A DNA stretch of 64,000 nt, from the NCBI GenBank assembly GCA_033782935.1, contig JAWQEG010001232.1, positions 12,501-76,500 of the forward strand, read 5' to 3'. Source of the stretch: Petrolisthes cinctipes (taxonomy: Eukaryota > Arthropoda > Malacostraca > Decapoda > Porcellanidae). Shown piece by piece: positions 15,505 to 29,257 of the stretch. The notes below the pieces were generated by a model. The model made no database searches. It was not told the origin of the DNA and was given only the letters and a program-made list of their open reading frames with translations. Numbering within the stretch: the stretch's first letter is position 1; every line of letters starts with the position of its first letter. A program made the translations under genes and the position numbers.

Positions 15505-16347
15505 CCTCACATAACCTCAAACCTAACCTCACATAACCTCAAACCTAACCTCACATAACCTCAAACCTAACCTCACATAACCTCAAACCTAACCTCACAT
15601 AACCTCAAACCTAACCTCACATAACCTCAAACCTAACCTCACATAACCTCAAACCTAACCTCACATAACCTCAAACATAACCTCACATAACCTCAAACCT
15701 AACCTCACATAACCTCAAACCTAACCTCACATAACCTCAAACCTAACCTCACATAACCTCAAACCTAACCTCACATAACCTCAAACCTAACCTCACATAA
15801 CCTCAAACCTAACCTCACATAACCTCAAACCTAACCTCACATAACCTTAAACCTAACCTCACATAACCTCAAACCTAACCTCACATAACCTCAAACCTAA
15901 CCTCACATAACCTCAAACCTAACCTCACATAACCTCAAACCTAACCTCACATAACCTCAAACCTAACCTCGCATAACTTTAAACCTAACCTCACATAACC
16001 TCAAACCTAACCTCACATAACCTCAAACCTAACCTCACATAACTTCAAACCTAACCTCACATAACCTCAAACCTAACCTCACATAACCTCAAACCTAACC
16101 TCACATAACCTCAAACCTAACCTCACATAACTTCAAACCTAACCTCACATAACCTCAAACCTATCCTCACATAACCTCAAACCTAACCTCACATAACCTC
16201 AAACCTAACCTCACATACCCTCAAACCTAACCTCACATAACCTCAAACCTAACCTCACATAAACTCAAACCTAACCTCACATATCCTCAAACCTAACCTC
16301 ACATAACCTCAAACCTAACCTCACATAACCTCAAACCTAACCTCACC
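15505..16347. repeat. CCTCACATAA block 8
   Basis: Eighth and longest copy, about 840 bp. It shares GCATAACTTT with block 7 and CTCAAACATAACC (near 15673) with block 9 (near 17815). It therefore looks like a bridge between two 2.14-kb duplication steps. Confidence 0.9.
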
Positions 16348-17646
16348 TAACCTCAAACCTAACCTAACCCAACCTAACCTAACCTCAAACCTAACCTAAC
16401 CTAACCTCAGACCAAACCTAACCTAACCTAACCTCACCTAACCACAAACCTAACCTAACCCAACCTAACCTAACCTCAAACCTAACCTAACCTAACCTAA
16501 CCTCAAACCTAACCTAACCTAACCTCAAACCTAACCTAACCTAACCTAACCTCAAACCTAACCTGACCTAACCTCAAACCTAACCTAACCTAACCTCAAA
16601 CCTAACCTAACCTAACCTAACCTCAAACCTAACCTAACCTAACCTAACCTCAAACCTAACCTAACCTAACCTAACCTCAAACCTAACCTAACCTAACCTA
16701 ACCTCAAACCTAACCTAACCTAACCAAACCTCAAACCTAACCTAACCTAACCTAACCTTAAACCTAACCTAACCTAACCTCAAACCTAACCTAACCTAAC
16801 CTAACCTCAAACCTAACCTAACCTAACCTAACCTCAAACCTTACCTAACCTAACCTAACCTCAAACCTAACCTAACCTAACCTAACCTCAAACCTAACCT
16901 AACCTAACCTCAAACCTAACCTAACCTAACCTAATCTCAAACCTAACCTAACCTAACCTAACCTCAAACCTAACCTAACCTAACCTAACCTCAAACCTAA
17001 CCTAACCTAACCTAACCTCAAACCTAACCTAACCTAACCTAACCTCAAACCTAACCTAACCTAACCTAACCTCAAACCTAACCTAACCTAACCTAACGTC
17101 AAACCTAACCTAACCTAACCTCAAACCTAACCTAACCTAACCTAACCTCAAACCTAACCTAACCTAACCAAACCTCAAACCTAACCTAACCTAACCTAAC
17201 CTCAAACCTAACCTAACCTAACCTAACCTCAAACCTAACCTAACCTAACCTAACCTCAAACCTAACCTAACCTAACCTAACCTCAAACCTAACCTAACCT
17301 AACCTCAAACCTAACCTAACCTAACCTAACCTCAAACCTAACCTAACCTAACCTAACGTCAAACCTAACCTAACCTAACCTCAAACCTAACCTAACCTAA
17401 CCTAACCTCAAACCTAACCTAACCTAACCTAACCTCAAACCTAACCTAACCTAACCTAACCTCAAACCTAACCTAACCTAACCTCAAACCTAACCTAACC
17501 TAACCAAACCTCAAACCTAACCTAACCTAACCTAACCTTAAACCTAACCTAACCTAACCTCAAACCTAACCTAACCTAACCTAACCTCAAACCTAACCTA
17601 ACCTAACCTAACATAACCTAACCTAACCTAACCTAACCTAACCTAA

Positions 17647-18357
17647 CCTCACATAACCTCAAACCTAACCTCACATAACCTCAAACCTAACCTCACATAA
17701 CCTCAAACCTAACCTCACATAACCTCAAACCTAACCTCACATAACCTCAAACCTAACCTCACATAACCTCAAACCTAACCTCACATAACCTCAAACCTAA
17801 CCTCACATAACCTCAAACATAACCTCACATAACCTCAAACCTAACCTCACATAACCTCAAACCTAACCTCACATAACCTCAAACCTAACCTCACATAACC
17901 TCAAACCTAACCTCACATAACCTCAAACCTAACCTCACATAACCTCAAACCTAACCTCACATAACCTCAAACCTAACCTCACATAACTTTAAACCTAACC
18001 TCACATAACCTCAAACCTAACCTCACATAACCTCAAACCTAACCTCACATAACTTCAAACCTAACCTCACATAACCTCAAACCTAACCTCACATAACCTC
18101 AAACCTAACCTCACATAACCTCAAACCTAACCTCACATAACTTCAAACCTAACCTCACATAACCTCAAACCTAACCTCACATAACCTCAAACCTAACCTC
18201 ACATAACCTCAAACCTAACCTCACATAACCTCAAACCTAACCTCACATAACCTCAAACCTAATCTCACATAAACTCAAACCTAACCTCACATATCCTCAA
18301 ACCTAACCTCACGTAACCTCAAACCTAACCTCACATAACCTCAAACCTAACCTCACC
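17647..18357. repeat. CCTCACATAA block 9
   Basis: Ninth copy, starting 2,142 bp after block 8 and sharing its CTCAAACATAACC variant. It is followed by CAGACC near 18419. Confidence 0.9.
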
Positions 18358-20025
18358 TAACCTCTAACCTAACCTAACCCAACCTAACCTAACCTCAAAC
18401 CTAACCTAACCTAACCTCAGACCAAACCTAACCTAACCTAACCTCACCTAACCACAAACCTAACCTAACCCAACCTAACCTAACCTCAAACCTAACCTAA
18501 CCTAACCTAACCTCAAACCTAACCTAACCTAACTTCAAACCTAACCTAACCTAACCTAACCTCAAACCTAACCTAACCTAACCTCAAACCTAACCTAACC
18601 TAACCTCAAACCTAACCTAACCTAACCTAACCTCAAACCTAACCTAACCTAACATAACCTCAAACCTAACCTAACCTAACCTAACCTCAAACCTAACCCA
18701 ACCTAACCTAACCTCAAACCTAACCTAACCTAACCAAACCTCAAACCTAACCTAACCTAACCTAACCTTAAACCTAACCTAACCTAACCTCAAACCTAAC
18801 CTAACCTAACCTAACCTCAAACCTAACCTAACCTAACCTAACCTCAAACCTAACCTAACCTAACCTAACCTCAAACCTAACCTAACCTCAAACCTAACCT
18901 AACCTAACCTAACCTCAAACCTAACCTAACCTAACCTCAAACCTAACCTAACCTAACCTAATCTCAAACCTAACCTAACCTAACCTAACCTCAAACCTAA
19001 CCTAACCTAACCTAACCTTTAAACCTAACCTAACCTAACCTAACCTCAAACCTAACCTAACCTAACCTAACCTCAAACCTAACCTAACCTAACCTAACCT
19101 CAAACCTAACCTAACCTAACGTCAAACCTAACCTAACCTAACCTCAAACCTAACCTAACCTAACCTAACCTCAAACCTAACCTAACCTAACCAAACCTCA
19201 AACCTAACCTAACCTAACCTCAAACCTAACCTAACCTAACCTAACCTCAAACCTAACCTAACCTAACCTAACCTCAAACCTAACCTAACCTCAAACCTAA
19301 CCTAACCTAACCTAACCTCAAACCTAACCTAACCTAACCTAACTTCAAACCTAACCTAACCTAACCTAACCTCAAACCTAACCTAACCTAACCTCAAACC
19401 TAACCTAACCTAACCTCAAACCTAACCTAACCTAACCTAACCTCAAACCTAACCTAACCTAACCTAACCTCAAACCTAACCTAACCCTTACCTAACCTCA
19501 AACCTAACCTAACCTAACCTCAAACCTAACCTAACCTAACCAAACCTCAAACCTAACCTAACCTAACCTAACCTTAAACTTAACCTAACCTAACCTCAAA
19601 CCTAACCTAACCTAACCTAACCTCAAACCTAACCTAACCTAACCTAACCTCAAACCTAACCTAACCTAACCTAACCTCAAACCTAACCTAACCTAACCTA
19701 ACCTCAAACCTAACCTAACCTCAAACCTAACCTAACCTAACCTAACCTCAAACCTAACCTAACCTAACCTCAAACCTAACCTAACCTAACCTAACCTCAA
19801 ACCTAACCTAACCTAACCTAACCTCAAACCTAACCTAACCTAACCTAACCTCAAACCTAACCTAACCTAACCTCAAACCTAACCTAACCTAACCAAACCT
19901 AAAACCTAACCTAACCTAACCTAACCTTAAACCTAACCTAAATTAACCTCAAACCTAACCTAACCTAACCTAACCTCAAACCTAACCTAACCTAACCTAA
20001 CATAACCTAACCTAACCTAACCTAA

Positions 20026-20780
20026 CCTCACATAACCTCAAACCTAACCTCACATAACCTCAAACCTAACCTCACATAACCTCAAACCTAACCTCACATA
20101 ACCTCAAACCTAACCTCACATAACCTCAAACCTAACCTCACATAACCTCAAACCTAACCTCACATATCCTCAAACCTAACCTCACATAACCTCAAACCTA
20201 ACCTCACATAACCTCAAACCTAACCTCACATAACCTCAAACCTAACCTCACATAACCTCAAACCTAACCTCACATAACCTTAAACCTAACCTCACATAAC
20301 CTCAAACCTAACCTCACATAACCTCAAACCTAACCTCACATAACCTCAAACCTAACCTCACATAACCTCAAACCTAACCTCACATAACCTCAAACCTAAC
20401 CTCACATAACTTTAAACCTAACCTCACATAACCTCAAACCTAACCTCACATAACCTCAAACCTAACCTCACATAACTTCAAACCTAACCTCACATAACCT
20501 CAAACCTAACCTCACATAACCTCAAACCTAACCTCACATAACCTCAAACCTAACCTCACATAACTTCAAACCTAACCTCACATAACCTCAAACCTAACCT
20601 CACATAACCTCAAACCTAACCTCACATAACCTCAAACCTAACCTCACATAACCTCAAACCTAACCTCACATAACCTCAAACCTAACCTCACATAAACTCA
20701 AACCTAACCTCACATATCCTCAAACCTAACCTCACATAACCTCAAACCTAACCTCACATAACCTCAAACCTAACCTCACC
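20026..20780. repeat. CCTCACATAA block 10
   Basis: Last copy. It starts exactly 8,392 bp after block 6, with matching flanking variants and no CAGACC marker. No further block of this type follows in the remaining 5.4 kb of the satellite. Confidence 0.9.
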
Positions 20781-21833
20781 TAACCTCAAACCTAACCTAA
20801 CCCAACCTAACCTAACCTCAAACCTAACCTAACCTAACCTCAAACCTAACCTAACCTAACCTAACCTCAAACCTAACCTAACCTAACCTAACCTCAAACC
20901 TAACCTAACCTAACCTAACCTCAAACCTAACCTAACCTCAAACCTAACCTAACCTAACCTAACCTCAAACCTAACCTAACCTAACCTCAAACCTAACCTA
21001 ACCTAACCTAATCTCAAACCTAACCTAACCTAACCTAACCTCAAACCTAACCTAACCTAACCTAACCTCAAACCTAACCTAACCTAACCTAACCTCAAAC
21101 CTAACCTAACCTAACCTAACCTCAAACCTAACCTAACCTAACCTAACCTCAAACCTAACCTAACCTAACCTAACGTCAAACCTAACCTAACCTAACCTCA
21201 AACCTAACCTAACCTAACCTAACCTCAAACCTAACCTAACCTAACCAAACCTCAAACCTAACCTAACCTAACCTCAAACCTAACCTAACCTAACCTAACC
21301 TCAAACCTAACCTAACCTAACCTAACCTCAAACCTAACCTAACCTCAAACCTAACCTAACCTAACCTAACCTCAAACCTAACCTAACCAAACCTAACTTC
21401 AAACCTAACCTAACCTAACCTAACCTCAAACCTAACCTAACCTAACCTCAAACCTAACCTAACCTAACCTCAAACCTAACCTAACCTAACCTAACCTCAA
21501 ACCTAACCTAACCTAACCTCAAACCTAACCTAACCCTAACCTAACCTCAAACCTAACCTAACCTAACCTCAAACCTAACCTAACCTAACCAAACCTCAAA
21601 CCTAACCTAACCTAACCTAACATTAAACCTAACCTAACCTAACCTCAAACCTAACCTAACCTAACCTAACCTCAAACCTAACCTAACCTAAACTAACCTA
21701 AAACCTAACCTAACCTAACCTAACCTCAAACCTAACCTAACCTAACCTCAAACCTAACCTAACCTCAAACCTAACCTAACCAACCTAACCTCAAACCTAA
21801 CCTAACCTAACCTCAAACCTAACCTAACCTAAC

Positions 21834-22260
21834 CTCGAACCTAACCTAACCTAACCTAACCTCGAACCTAACCTCACCTAACCTAACCTCGAACCTAACC
21901 TAACCTAACCTAACCTCGAACCTAACCTAACCTAACCTAACCTCGAACCTAACCTAACCTAACCTAACCTCGAACCTATCCTAACCTAACCTAACCTCAA
22001 ACCTAACCTAACCTAACCTCGAACCTAACCTAACCTAACTTAACCTCAACCTAACCTAACCTAACCTCAACCTAACCTAACTTAACCTCAACCTAACCTA
22101 ACCTAACCTCAACCTAACCTAACCTAACCTAACCTCGAACCTAACCTAACCTAACTTAACCTCGAACCTAACCTAACCTAACCTAACCTCGAACCTAACC
22201 TAACCTAACCTAACCTCGAACCTAACCTAACCTAACCTAACCTCGAACCTAACCTAACCT
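21834..22260. repeat. CCTCGAA variant sub-array
   Basis: Here most spacer words are CCTCGAA instead of CCTCAAA, about ten times in 430 bp. This CpG-bearing variant is absent from the rest of the array. It marks the border between the ten-block region on the left and the plain CCTAA/CCTCAAA array on the right, and looks like a local expansion of one mutated unit. Confidence 0.85.
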
Positions 22261-25200
22261 GACCTAACCTCAAACCTAACCTAACCTCAAACCTAACCTA
22301 ACTTAACCTAACCTCAAACCTAACCTAACCTAACCTAACCTCATAGCTAACCAAACCTATCCTAACCTCAAACCTAACCTAACCTAACCTAATCTCAAAC
22401 CTAACCTAACCTCAAACCTAACCTAACCTAACCTAACCTCAAACCTAACCTAACCTAACCTAACCTCAAACCTAACCTAACCTAACCTAATCTCAAACCT
22501 AACCTAACCTAACCTAACCTCAAACCTAACCTAACCTAACCTAACCTCAAACCTAACCTAACCTAACCTCAAACCTAACCTAACCTAACCTAACCTCAAA
22601 CCTAACCTAACCTAACCTAACCTCAAACCTAACCTAACCTAACCTCACCTCAAACCTAACATAACCTAACTTAACCTCAAACCTAACCTAACCTAACCTA
22701 ACATCAAACCTAACCTAACCTAACCTAACCTAGCCTCAAACCTAACCTAACCTAACATAACCTCAAACCTAACCTAACCTAACCTCAAATCTAACCTAAC
22801 CTATCCTAACCTCAAACCAAACCTAACCTAACCTAACCTCAAACCTAACCTAACCTAACCTAACCACAAACCTAACTTAACCGAACCTAACCTCAAACCT
22901 AACCTAACCTAACCTAACCTTAAACATAACCTAACCTAACCTAACCTCAAACCTAACCTAACCTAACCTAATCTCAAAACTAACCTAACCTAACCTAACC
23001 TCAAACCTAACCTAACCTCAAACCAATCCTTACCTAACCTCAAACCTAACCTAACCTCAAACCTAACCTAACCTAACATCAAACCTAACCAAACCTAACC
23101 TCAAACCTAACCTAACCTAACCTAACCTCAAACCTAACCTAACCTAACCTAACCTCAAATTTAACCCAACCTAACCTAACCTCAAACCTAACCTAACCTA
23201 ACCTCAAACCTAACCTAACCTAACCTAACCTCAAACCTAACCTAACCTAACCTAACCTCAAACCTAACCTAACCTAACCTAACCTCAAACCTAACCTAAC
23301 CTAACCTAACCTCAAACCTAACCTAACCTAACCTAACCTCAAACCTAACCTAACCTAACCTCAAACCTAACCTAACCTAACCTAACCTCAAACCTAACCT
23401 AACTTAATCTCAAACCTAACCTAACCTTACCTCAAACCTAACCTAACCTAACCTAACCTCAAACCTAACCTAACCTAACCTAACCTCAAACCTAACCTAA
23501 CCTAACCTAACCTCAAACCTAACCTAACCTAACCTAACCTCAAACCTAACCTAACCTAACCTCAAACCTAACCTAACCTAACCTAACCTCAAACCTAACC
23601 TAACCTAACCTCAAACCTAACCTAACCTAACCTCAAACCTAACCTAACCTAACCTAACCTCAAACCTAACCTAACCTAACCTAACCTCAAACCTAACCTA
23701 ACCTAACCTCAAACCTAACCTAACCTAACCTCAAACCTAACCTAACCTAACCTTACCTCAAACCTAACCTAACCAAACCTAGCCTTAAACCTAACCTAAC
23801 CTAACGTAACCTCAAACCTAACCTAACCTAACCTAACCTCAAACCAAACCTAACCTAACCTAACCTCAAACCTAACCTAACCTAACCTAACCTCAAACCT
23901 AACCTAACCTCAAACCTAGCCTAACCTAACCTAACTTCAAACCTAACCTAACCTAACCTCAAACCTAACCTAACCTAACCTAACCTCAAACCTAACCTAA
24001 CCTAACCTAACCTCAAACCTAACCTAACCTAACCTCAAACCTAACGTAACCTAACCTAACCTCAAACCTAACCTAACCTAACCTAACCTCAAACCTAACC
24101 TAACTTAACCAAACCTAGCCTCAAACCTAACCTAACCTAACATAACCTCAATCCTAACCTAACCTAACCTAACCTCAAATCTAACCTAACCTAACCTAAC
24201 CTCAAACCAAACCTAACTTAACCTAACCTCAAACCTAACCTAACCTAACCTAACCTCAAACCTAACTTAACCTAACCTAACCTCAAACCTAACCTAACCT
24301 AACCTAACCTTAAACATAACCTAACCTAACCTAACCTCAAACCTAACCTAACCTAACCTAATCTCAAACCTAACCTAACCTAACTTAACCTCAAACCTAA
24401 CCTAACCTAACCTAACCTCAAATCAATCCTTACCTAACCTCAAACCTAACCTAACCTCAAACCTAACCTAACCTAACCTCAAACCTAACCTAACCTAGCC
24501 TCAAACCTAACCTAACCTAACCTAACCTCAAACCTAACCTAACCTAACCTAACCTCAAACCTAACCTAACCTAACCTCAAACCTAACCTAACCTAACCTA
24601 ACCTCAAACCTAACCAAACCTAACCAAACCTCAAACCTAACCTAACCTCAAACCTAACTTAACCTAACCTAACCTCAAACCTAACCTAACCTAACCTAAC
24701 CTCAAACCTAACCTAACCTAACCTAACCTCAAACCTAACCTAACTTAACCTCAAACCTAACCTAACCTAACCTCAAACCTAACCTAACCTAACCTCAAAC
24801 CTAACCTAACCTAACCTAACCTCAAACCTAACCTAACCTAACCTAACCTAACCTAACCTAACCTAACCTCAAACCTAACCTAACCTAACCTCAAACCTCA
24901 AACCTAACCTAACCTAACCTCAAACCTAACCTAACCTAACCTAACCTCAAACCTAACCTAACCTAACCTCAAACCTAACCTAACCTAACCTCAAACCTAA
25001 CCTAACCTAACCTAACCTCAAACCTAACCTAACCTAACCTCAAACCTAACCTAACCTAACCTTAAACCTAACCTAACCTAACCTAACCTCACCTAACTTC
25101 AAACCTAACCTAACCTAACCTCAAACCTAACCTAACCTAACCTCAAACCTAATCTAACCTAACCTAACCTTAAACCTAACCTAACCTAACCTAACCTCAA

Positions 25201-26221
25201 ACCTAACCAAACCAAACCTAACCTCAAACCTAACCTAACCAAACCTAACCTCAAACCTAACCTAACCTAACCTCAAACCTAACCTAATCTAACCTCAAAC
25301 CTAACCTAACCTAGCCTAACCTCAAACCTAACCTAACCTAACCTAACCTCAAACCTAACCTAACCTAACCTCAAACCTAACCTAACCTAACCTCAAACCT
25401 AACCTAACCTAACATTAAACCTAACCTAACCTAACCTAACCTCACCTAACTTCAAACCTAGCCTAACCTAACCTAACCTCAAACCTAACCTAACCTAACC
25501 TCAAACCTAACCTAACCTAACCTAACCTTAAACATAACCTAACCTAACCTAACCTCAAACCTAACCTAACCTCAAACCTAACCTAACCTAACCTAACCTC
25601 AAACCTAACCTAACCTAACCTCAAACCTAACCTAATCTAACCTCAAACCTAACCTAACCTAACCTAACCTCAAACCTAACCTAACCTAACCTCAAACCTA
25701 ACCTAACCTAACCTAACCTCAAACCTAACCTAACCTAACCTACCCTCAAACCTAACCTAACCTCAAACCTACCCTAACCTAACCTAACCTCAAACCTAAC
25801 CTAACCTAACCTAACCTCAAACCTAACCTAACCTAACCTAACCTCAAACCTAACCTAACCTAACCCAACCTCAAACCTAACCTAACCAAACCTAACCTCA
25901 AACCTAACCTAACCTAACCTCACACCAAACCTAACCTAACCTAACCTCAAACCTAACCTAACCTAACCTCAAACCTAACCTAACCTAACATAACCTCAAA
26001 CCTATCATAACCTAACCTAACCTCAAACCTAACCTAACCTAACCTAACCTTTAAACCTAGCCTAACCTAACCTCAAACCTAGCCTAACCTAACCTCAAAC
26101 CTAACCTAACCTAATCTAACCTCAAACCTAACCTAACCTAACCTAACCTCAAACCTAACCAAACCTAACCTAACCTAACCTCAAACCTAACCTAACCTAA
26201 CCTCAAACCTAACCTAACCTA
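22261..26221. repeat. Proximal CCTAA/CCTCAAA array
   Basis: About 4 kb of CCTAA runs with CCTCAAA spacers and no CCTCACATAA blocks. Point variants are denser here than further left, for example CCTAGCC, CCTTACC and AATCAATCC. Greater decay on the inner side of a telomeric array is what one expects if homogenisation acts mainly at the outer side. Confidence 0.85.
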
Positions 26222-26929
26222 ACCTCAACCCAAACCTCAATCCAAACCTCAACCTCAACCTCATCTCCAACCTCAGCCCCGACCTTAACCTTAACCTATA
26301 TCTCAACCTCAATCTCAATCCCAACCTCAACCCAAACCTCAATATTAACCTTAACTTCAACCTCAACCTCAGCCCTAACCTCAACCCAAACTTCAATCCA
26401 AACCTCAGCCTAAACTCCAACCTCTACCTCAGCCCCAATATCAACCTCAACCTCTATCCCAACCTTAACCAAAACTTCAACCTCAACTCAATCCTCAACC
26501 TCAATCCAAATCTCAACATCTACCTCAACCTTTATTACAATCTCAACCTCAATCCCAACCTCAACCCAAACCTCAACCTCAACCTCTATCCCAACCTCAA
26601 CCACAATTCCAACCTCTAACCAAACCTTAATCCAAGCCTCAACCTTAGCCCAAACCTCAACCCAAATCTCAAACCAAACCTCAACCTCAACCTCAGCCCA
26701 AACCTCAACCCAAACCTCAATCCAAACCTCAACCTCAACTCTAACATAAACCTCAGCCCCAACCTCAACATCAATCTCAATTCCACCCTCAACCTAAACC
26801 ACAACCTCATCTCCAACCTCAAATCAAACCTCAATCCAAACCTCAACCTCAACTCCAATCTCAACCTCAGCCCCAACCTCAACCTCTATCCTAACCTCTA
26901 CTCCTACCTCAACCTCAACCTTAATATAT
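26222..26929. repeat. Degenerate CCTCAA hexamer tract
   Basis: The period changes from 5 to about 6 bp: AACCTC, AATCCA, AACCTT and AGCCCC words follow one another. Read on the minus strand this gives Leu/Arg-rich open frames such as 26616-26882, which are artefacts of a 6-bp period. The tract ends in an AT-rich junction at 26925-26960. Confidence 0.85.
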
Positions 26930-26960
26930 ATATAATGTTTAATAATTAATTATTAATAAT

Positions 26961-29082
26961 GCTGGCCTCTGATTGGCCGATAAAATGCTGGCCTCTGATT
27001 GGCTGATGAAATGCTGGCCTCTGATTGGCCAATGAAATGCTGGCCTCTGATTGGCCGATGAAATGCTGGCCTCTGATTGGCCGATGAAATGCTGTCCCCT
27101 AATTGGCCGATGAAATGCTGGCCTCTGATTGGCCGAAGAAATGCTGGCCTCTGATTGGCCGAAGAATTGCTGGCCTCTGATTGGCCGATGAAATGCTGGC
27201 CTCTGATTGGCCGATGAAATGCTGACCTCTGATTGGCCGATAAAATGCTGGCCTCTGATTGGCTAATGAAATGCTGGCCTCTGATTGGCCGATGAAATGC
27301 TGGCCTCTGATTGGCCAATCAAATGCTGGTCTATGATTGGTCGATGAAATGCTGGCATCTGATTGGCCGTTGAAATGCTGGCCACTGATTGGCCGATGGA
27401 ATGCTGGCCTCTGATTGGCCGATGAAATGCTTGCCTCTGATTGGCCGATGAAATGCTGGCCTCTAATTGGCCAATCAAATGCTGGCCTCTGATTGGCCAT
27501 TGAAAGGCTGGCCTCTGATTGGCCGTTGAAATGCTGGCCTCTGATTGGCCAAGGAAATGCTGGCCTCTTATTGGCCGAGGAAATGCTGGCCTCTGATTGG
27601 CCGATGGAATGCTGGCCTCTGATTGGCCAATGAAATGCTGGCCTCTGATTGGTCAATGGAATGTTGGTCTCTGATTGGCCGATGGAATGCTGGCCTCTGA
27701 TTGGCCGATGGGATGCTGGCATCTGATTGGCCGATGAAATGCTGGCCTCTGATTGGCCGATGAATGCTTGCCACTGATTGGCCGATGAAATGCTGGCCTC
27801 TGATTGGTCGATGAAATGCTGGCCTCTGATTGGCCGATGAAATGCTGGCCTCTGATTGGCCGATAGAATGCTGGCCTCTGATTGGCCGATGAAATGCTGG
27901 CCTCTGATTGGTCGATGGAATGTTGGCTTCTGATTAGCCGATGGAATGCTGGCCTCTGATTGGCCGATGAAATGCTGGCCTCTGATTGGCCGATGAATGC
28001 TTGCCTCTGATTGGCTGATGAAATTCTGGCCTCTGATTGGCCGAGGAAATGCTGGCCTCTGATTGGCCGAGGAAATGCTGGCCCTGATTGGCCGAGGAAA
28101 TGCTGGCCTCTGATTGGCCTATGAAATGCTGTCCTCTGATTGGCTGTTGAAATGCTGGCCTCTGATTGGCCGATGAAATGCTGGCTTCTGATTGGCCGAT
28201 GGAATGCTGGCTTCTGATTGGCCGATGAAATGCTGGCCGCTGATTGGCCGATGATATGCAAGCCCCTGATTGGCCGATGATATGCTGGCCCCTGATTGGC
28301 TGATGAAATGCTGGCCTCTGATTGGTAGATGAAATGCTGGCCTCTGATTGGCCAAGGAATTGCTGGCCTCTGATTGGCCAATGAAATGCTGGCCTCTGAT
28401 TGGCCAATGGATTAAATGCTGGCCTCTGATTGGCCGATGAAATGCTGGCCTCTGATTGGCTGATGAAATGGTGGCCTCTGATTGGCCGATGAAATGCTGG
28501 CCTCTGATTGGCCAATGAAATGGTAGCCTCTGATTGGCCGATGAAATGCTGGCCTCTGATTGGCCAGTGAAATGCTGGCCTCTGATTTGCCAATGAAATG
28601 CTGGCCGCTGATTGGCCGATGAAATGCTGGCCTCTGATTGGCCGATGAAATGCTGGCCTCTGATTGGCCGATGAAATGCTGGCCTCTGATTGGCCGATGA
28701 AATGCTGGCCTGTGATTGGCTTATGAAATGCTGGCCTCTGATTGGCCGAGGAAATGCTGGCCTCTGATTGGCCGAGGAAATGCTGGCCTCTGATTGGCCG
28801 AGGAAATGCTGGCCTCTGATTGGCTTATGAAATGCTGGCCTCTGATTGGCCGAGGAAATGCTGGCCTCTGATTGGCCGAGGAAATGCTGGCCTCTGATTG
28901 GCCGAGGAAATGCTGGCCTCTGATTGGCCGAGGAAATGCTGGCCTCTGATTGGCCGAGGAAATGCTGGCCTCTGATTGGCCGAGGAAATGCTGGCCTCTG
29001 ATTGGCCGAGGAAATGCTGGCCTCTGATTGGCCAATGAAATGCTGGCCTCTGATTGGCCGATGAAATGCTGGCCTCTGATTG
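26961..29082. repeat. 26-bp minisatellite with CCAAT-box motif
   Basis: The unit is AATGCTGGCCTCTGATTGG followed by CCGATGA, about 80 copies head to tail. Variants alternate the tail (GATGA, GAGGA, AATGA), and from about 28740 the GAGGA form dominates in nearly identical copies, a sign of recent expansion there. CTGATTGG is the reverse of the CCAATCAG box bound by NF-Y, so each unit carries a near-consensus site. Minus-strand frames reading ANQRPAFH or GQSEASIS come from the repeat (three units make 78 bp, a whole number of codons) and are not taken as genes. Confidence 0.93.
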
Positions 29083-29257
29083 CAATTACCAAATTAAACG
29101 GGCTAAGAACCTCTGTTAGTATTGTCAAAATCTATCAAACGTGGCTATAAAACGCTGGCAACACACCAATTATAAAATTAAATGGGCTCTTTAAGAACCT
29201 TTGGTAGTATTAAATTATTTACAAATAATTGATTATTTACTAATAGGCTATACAAAA

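Larger units (their letters stand above)
1..26221. repeat. Telomere-derived (CCTAA) satellite domain
   Basis: The whole stretch is runs of CCTAA (TTAGG on the minus strand) broken by the variant CCTCAAA. Typical units hold three or four CCTAA followed by CTCAAA, giving periods near 22 and 27 bp. Ten blocks use a second unit containing CCTCACATAA. TTAGG is the ancestral arthropod telomere unit, so this is a telomere-associated or subtelomeric array. It is not a pure telomere cap, because the variants run right up to base 1. No open reading frame of useful length occurs, since TAA recurs constantly. Single-base variants are shared between distant copies, which shows block duplication rather than independent decay. 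It could also be an interstitial satellite; the window cannot settle that. Confidence 0.95.

Noticed and set aside
1..26221. CRISPR-like array of regular repeats and spacers
   Set aside because: No unique spacers; the intervening words are the same few pentamer variants, and the source is eukaryotic.
26953..29128. Several minus-strand frames encoding ANQRPAFHRPIRGQHF-type repeats
   Set aside because: They follow the 26-bp satellite, whose three-unit period (78 bp) keeps frames open. There is no start context, domain or unique sequence.
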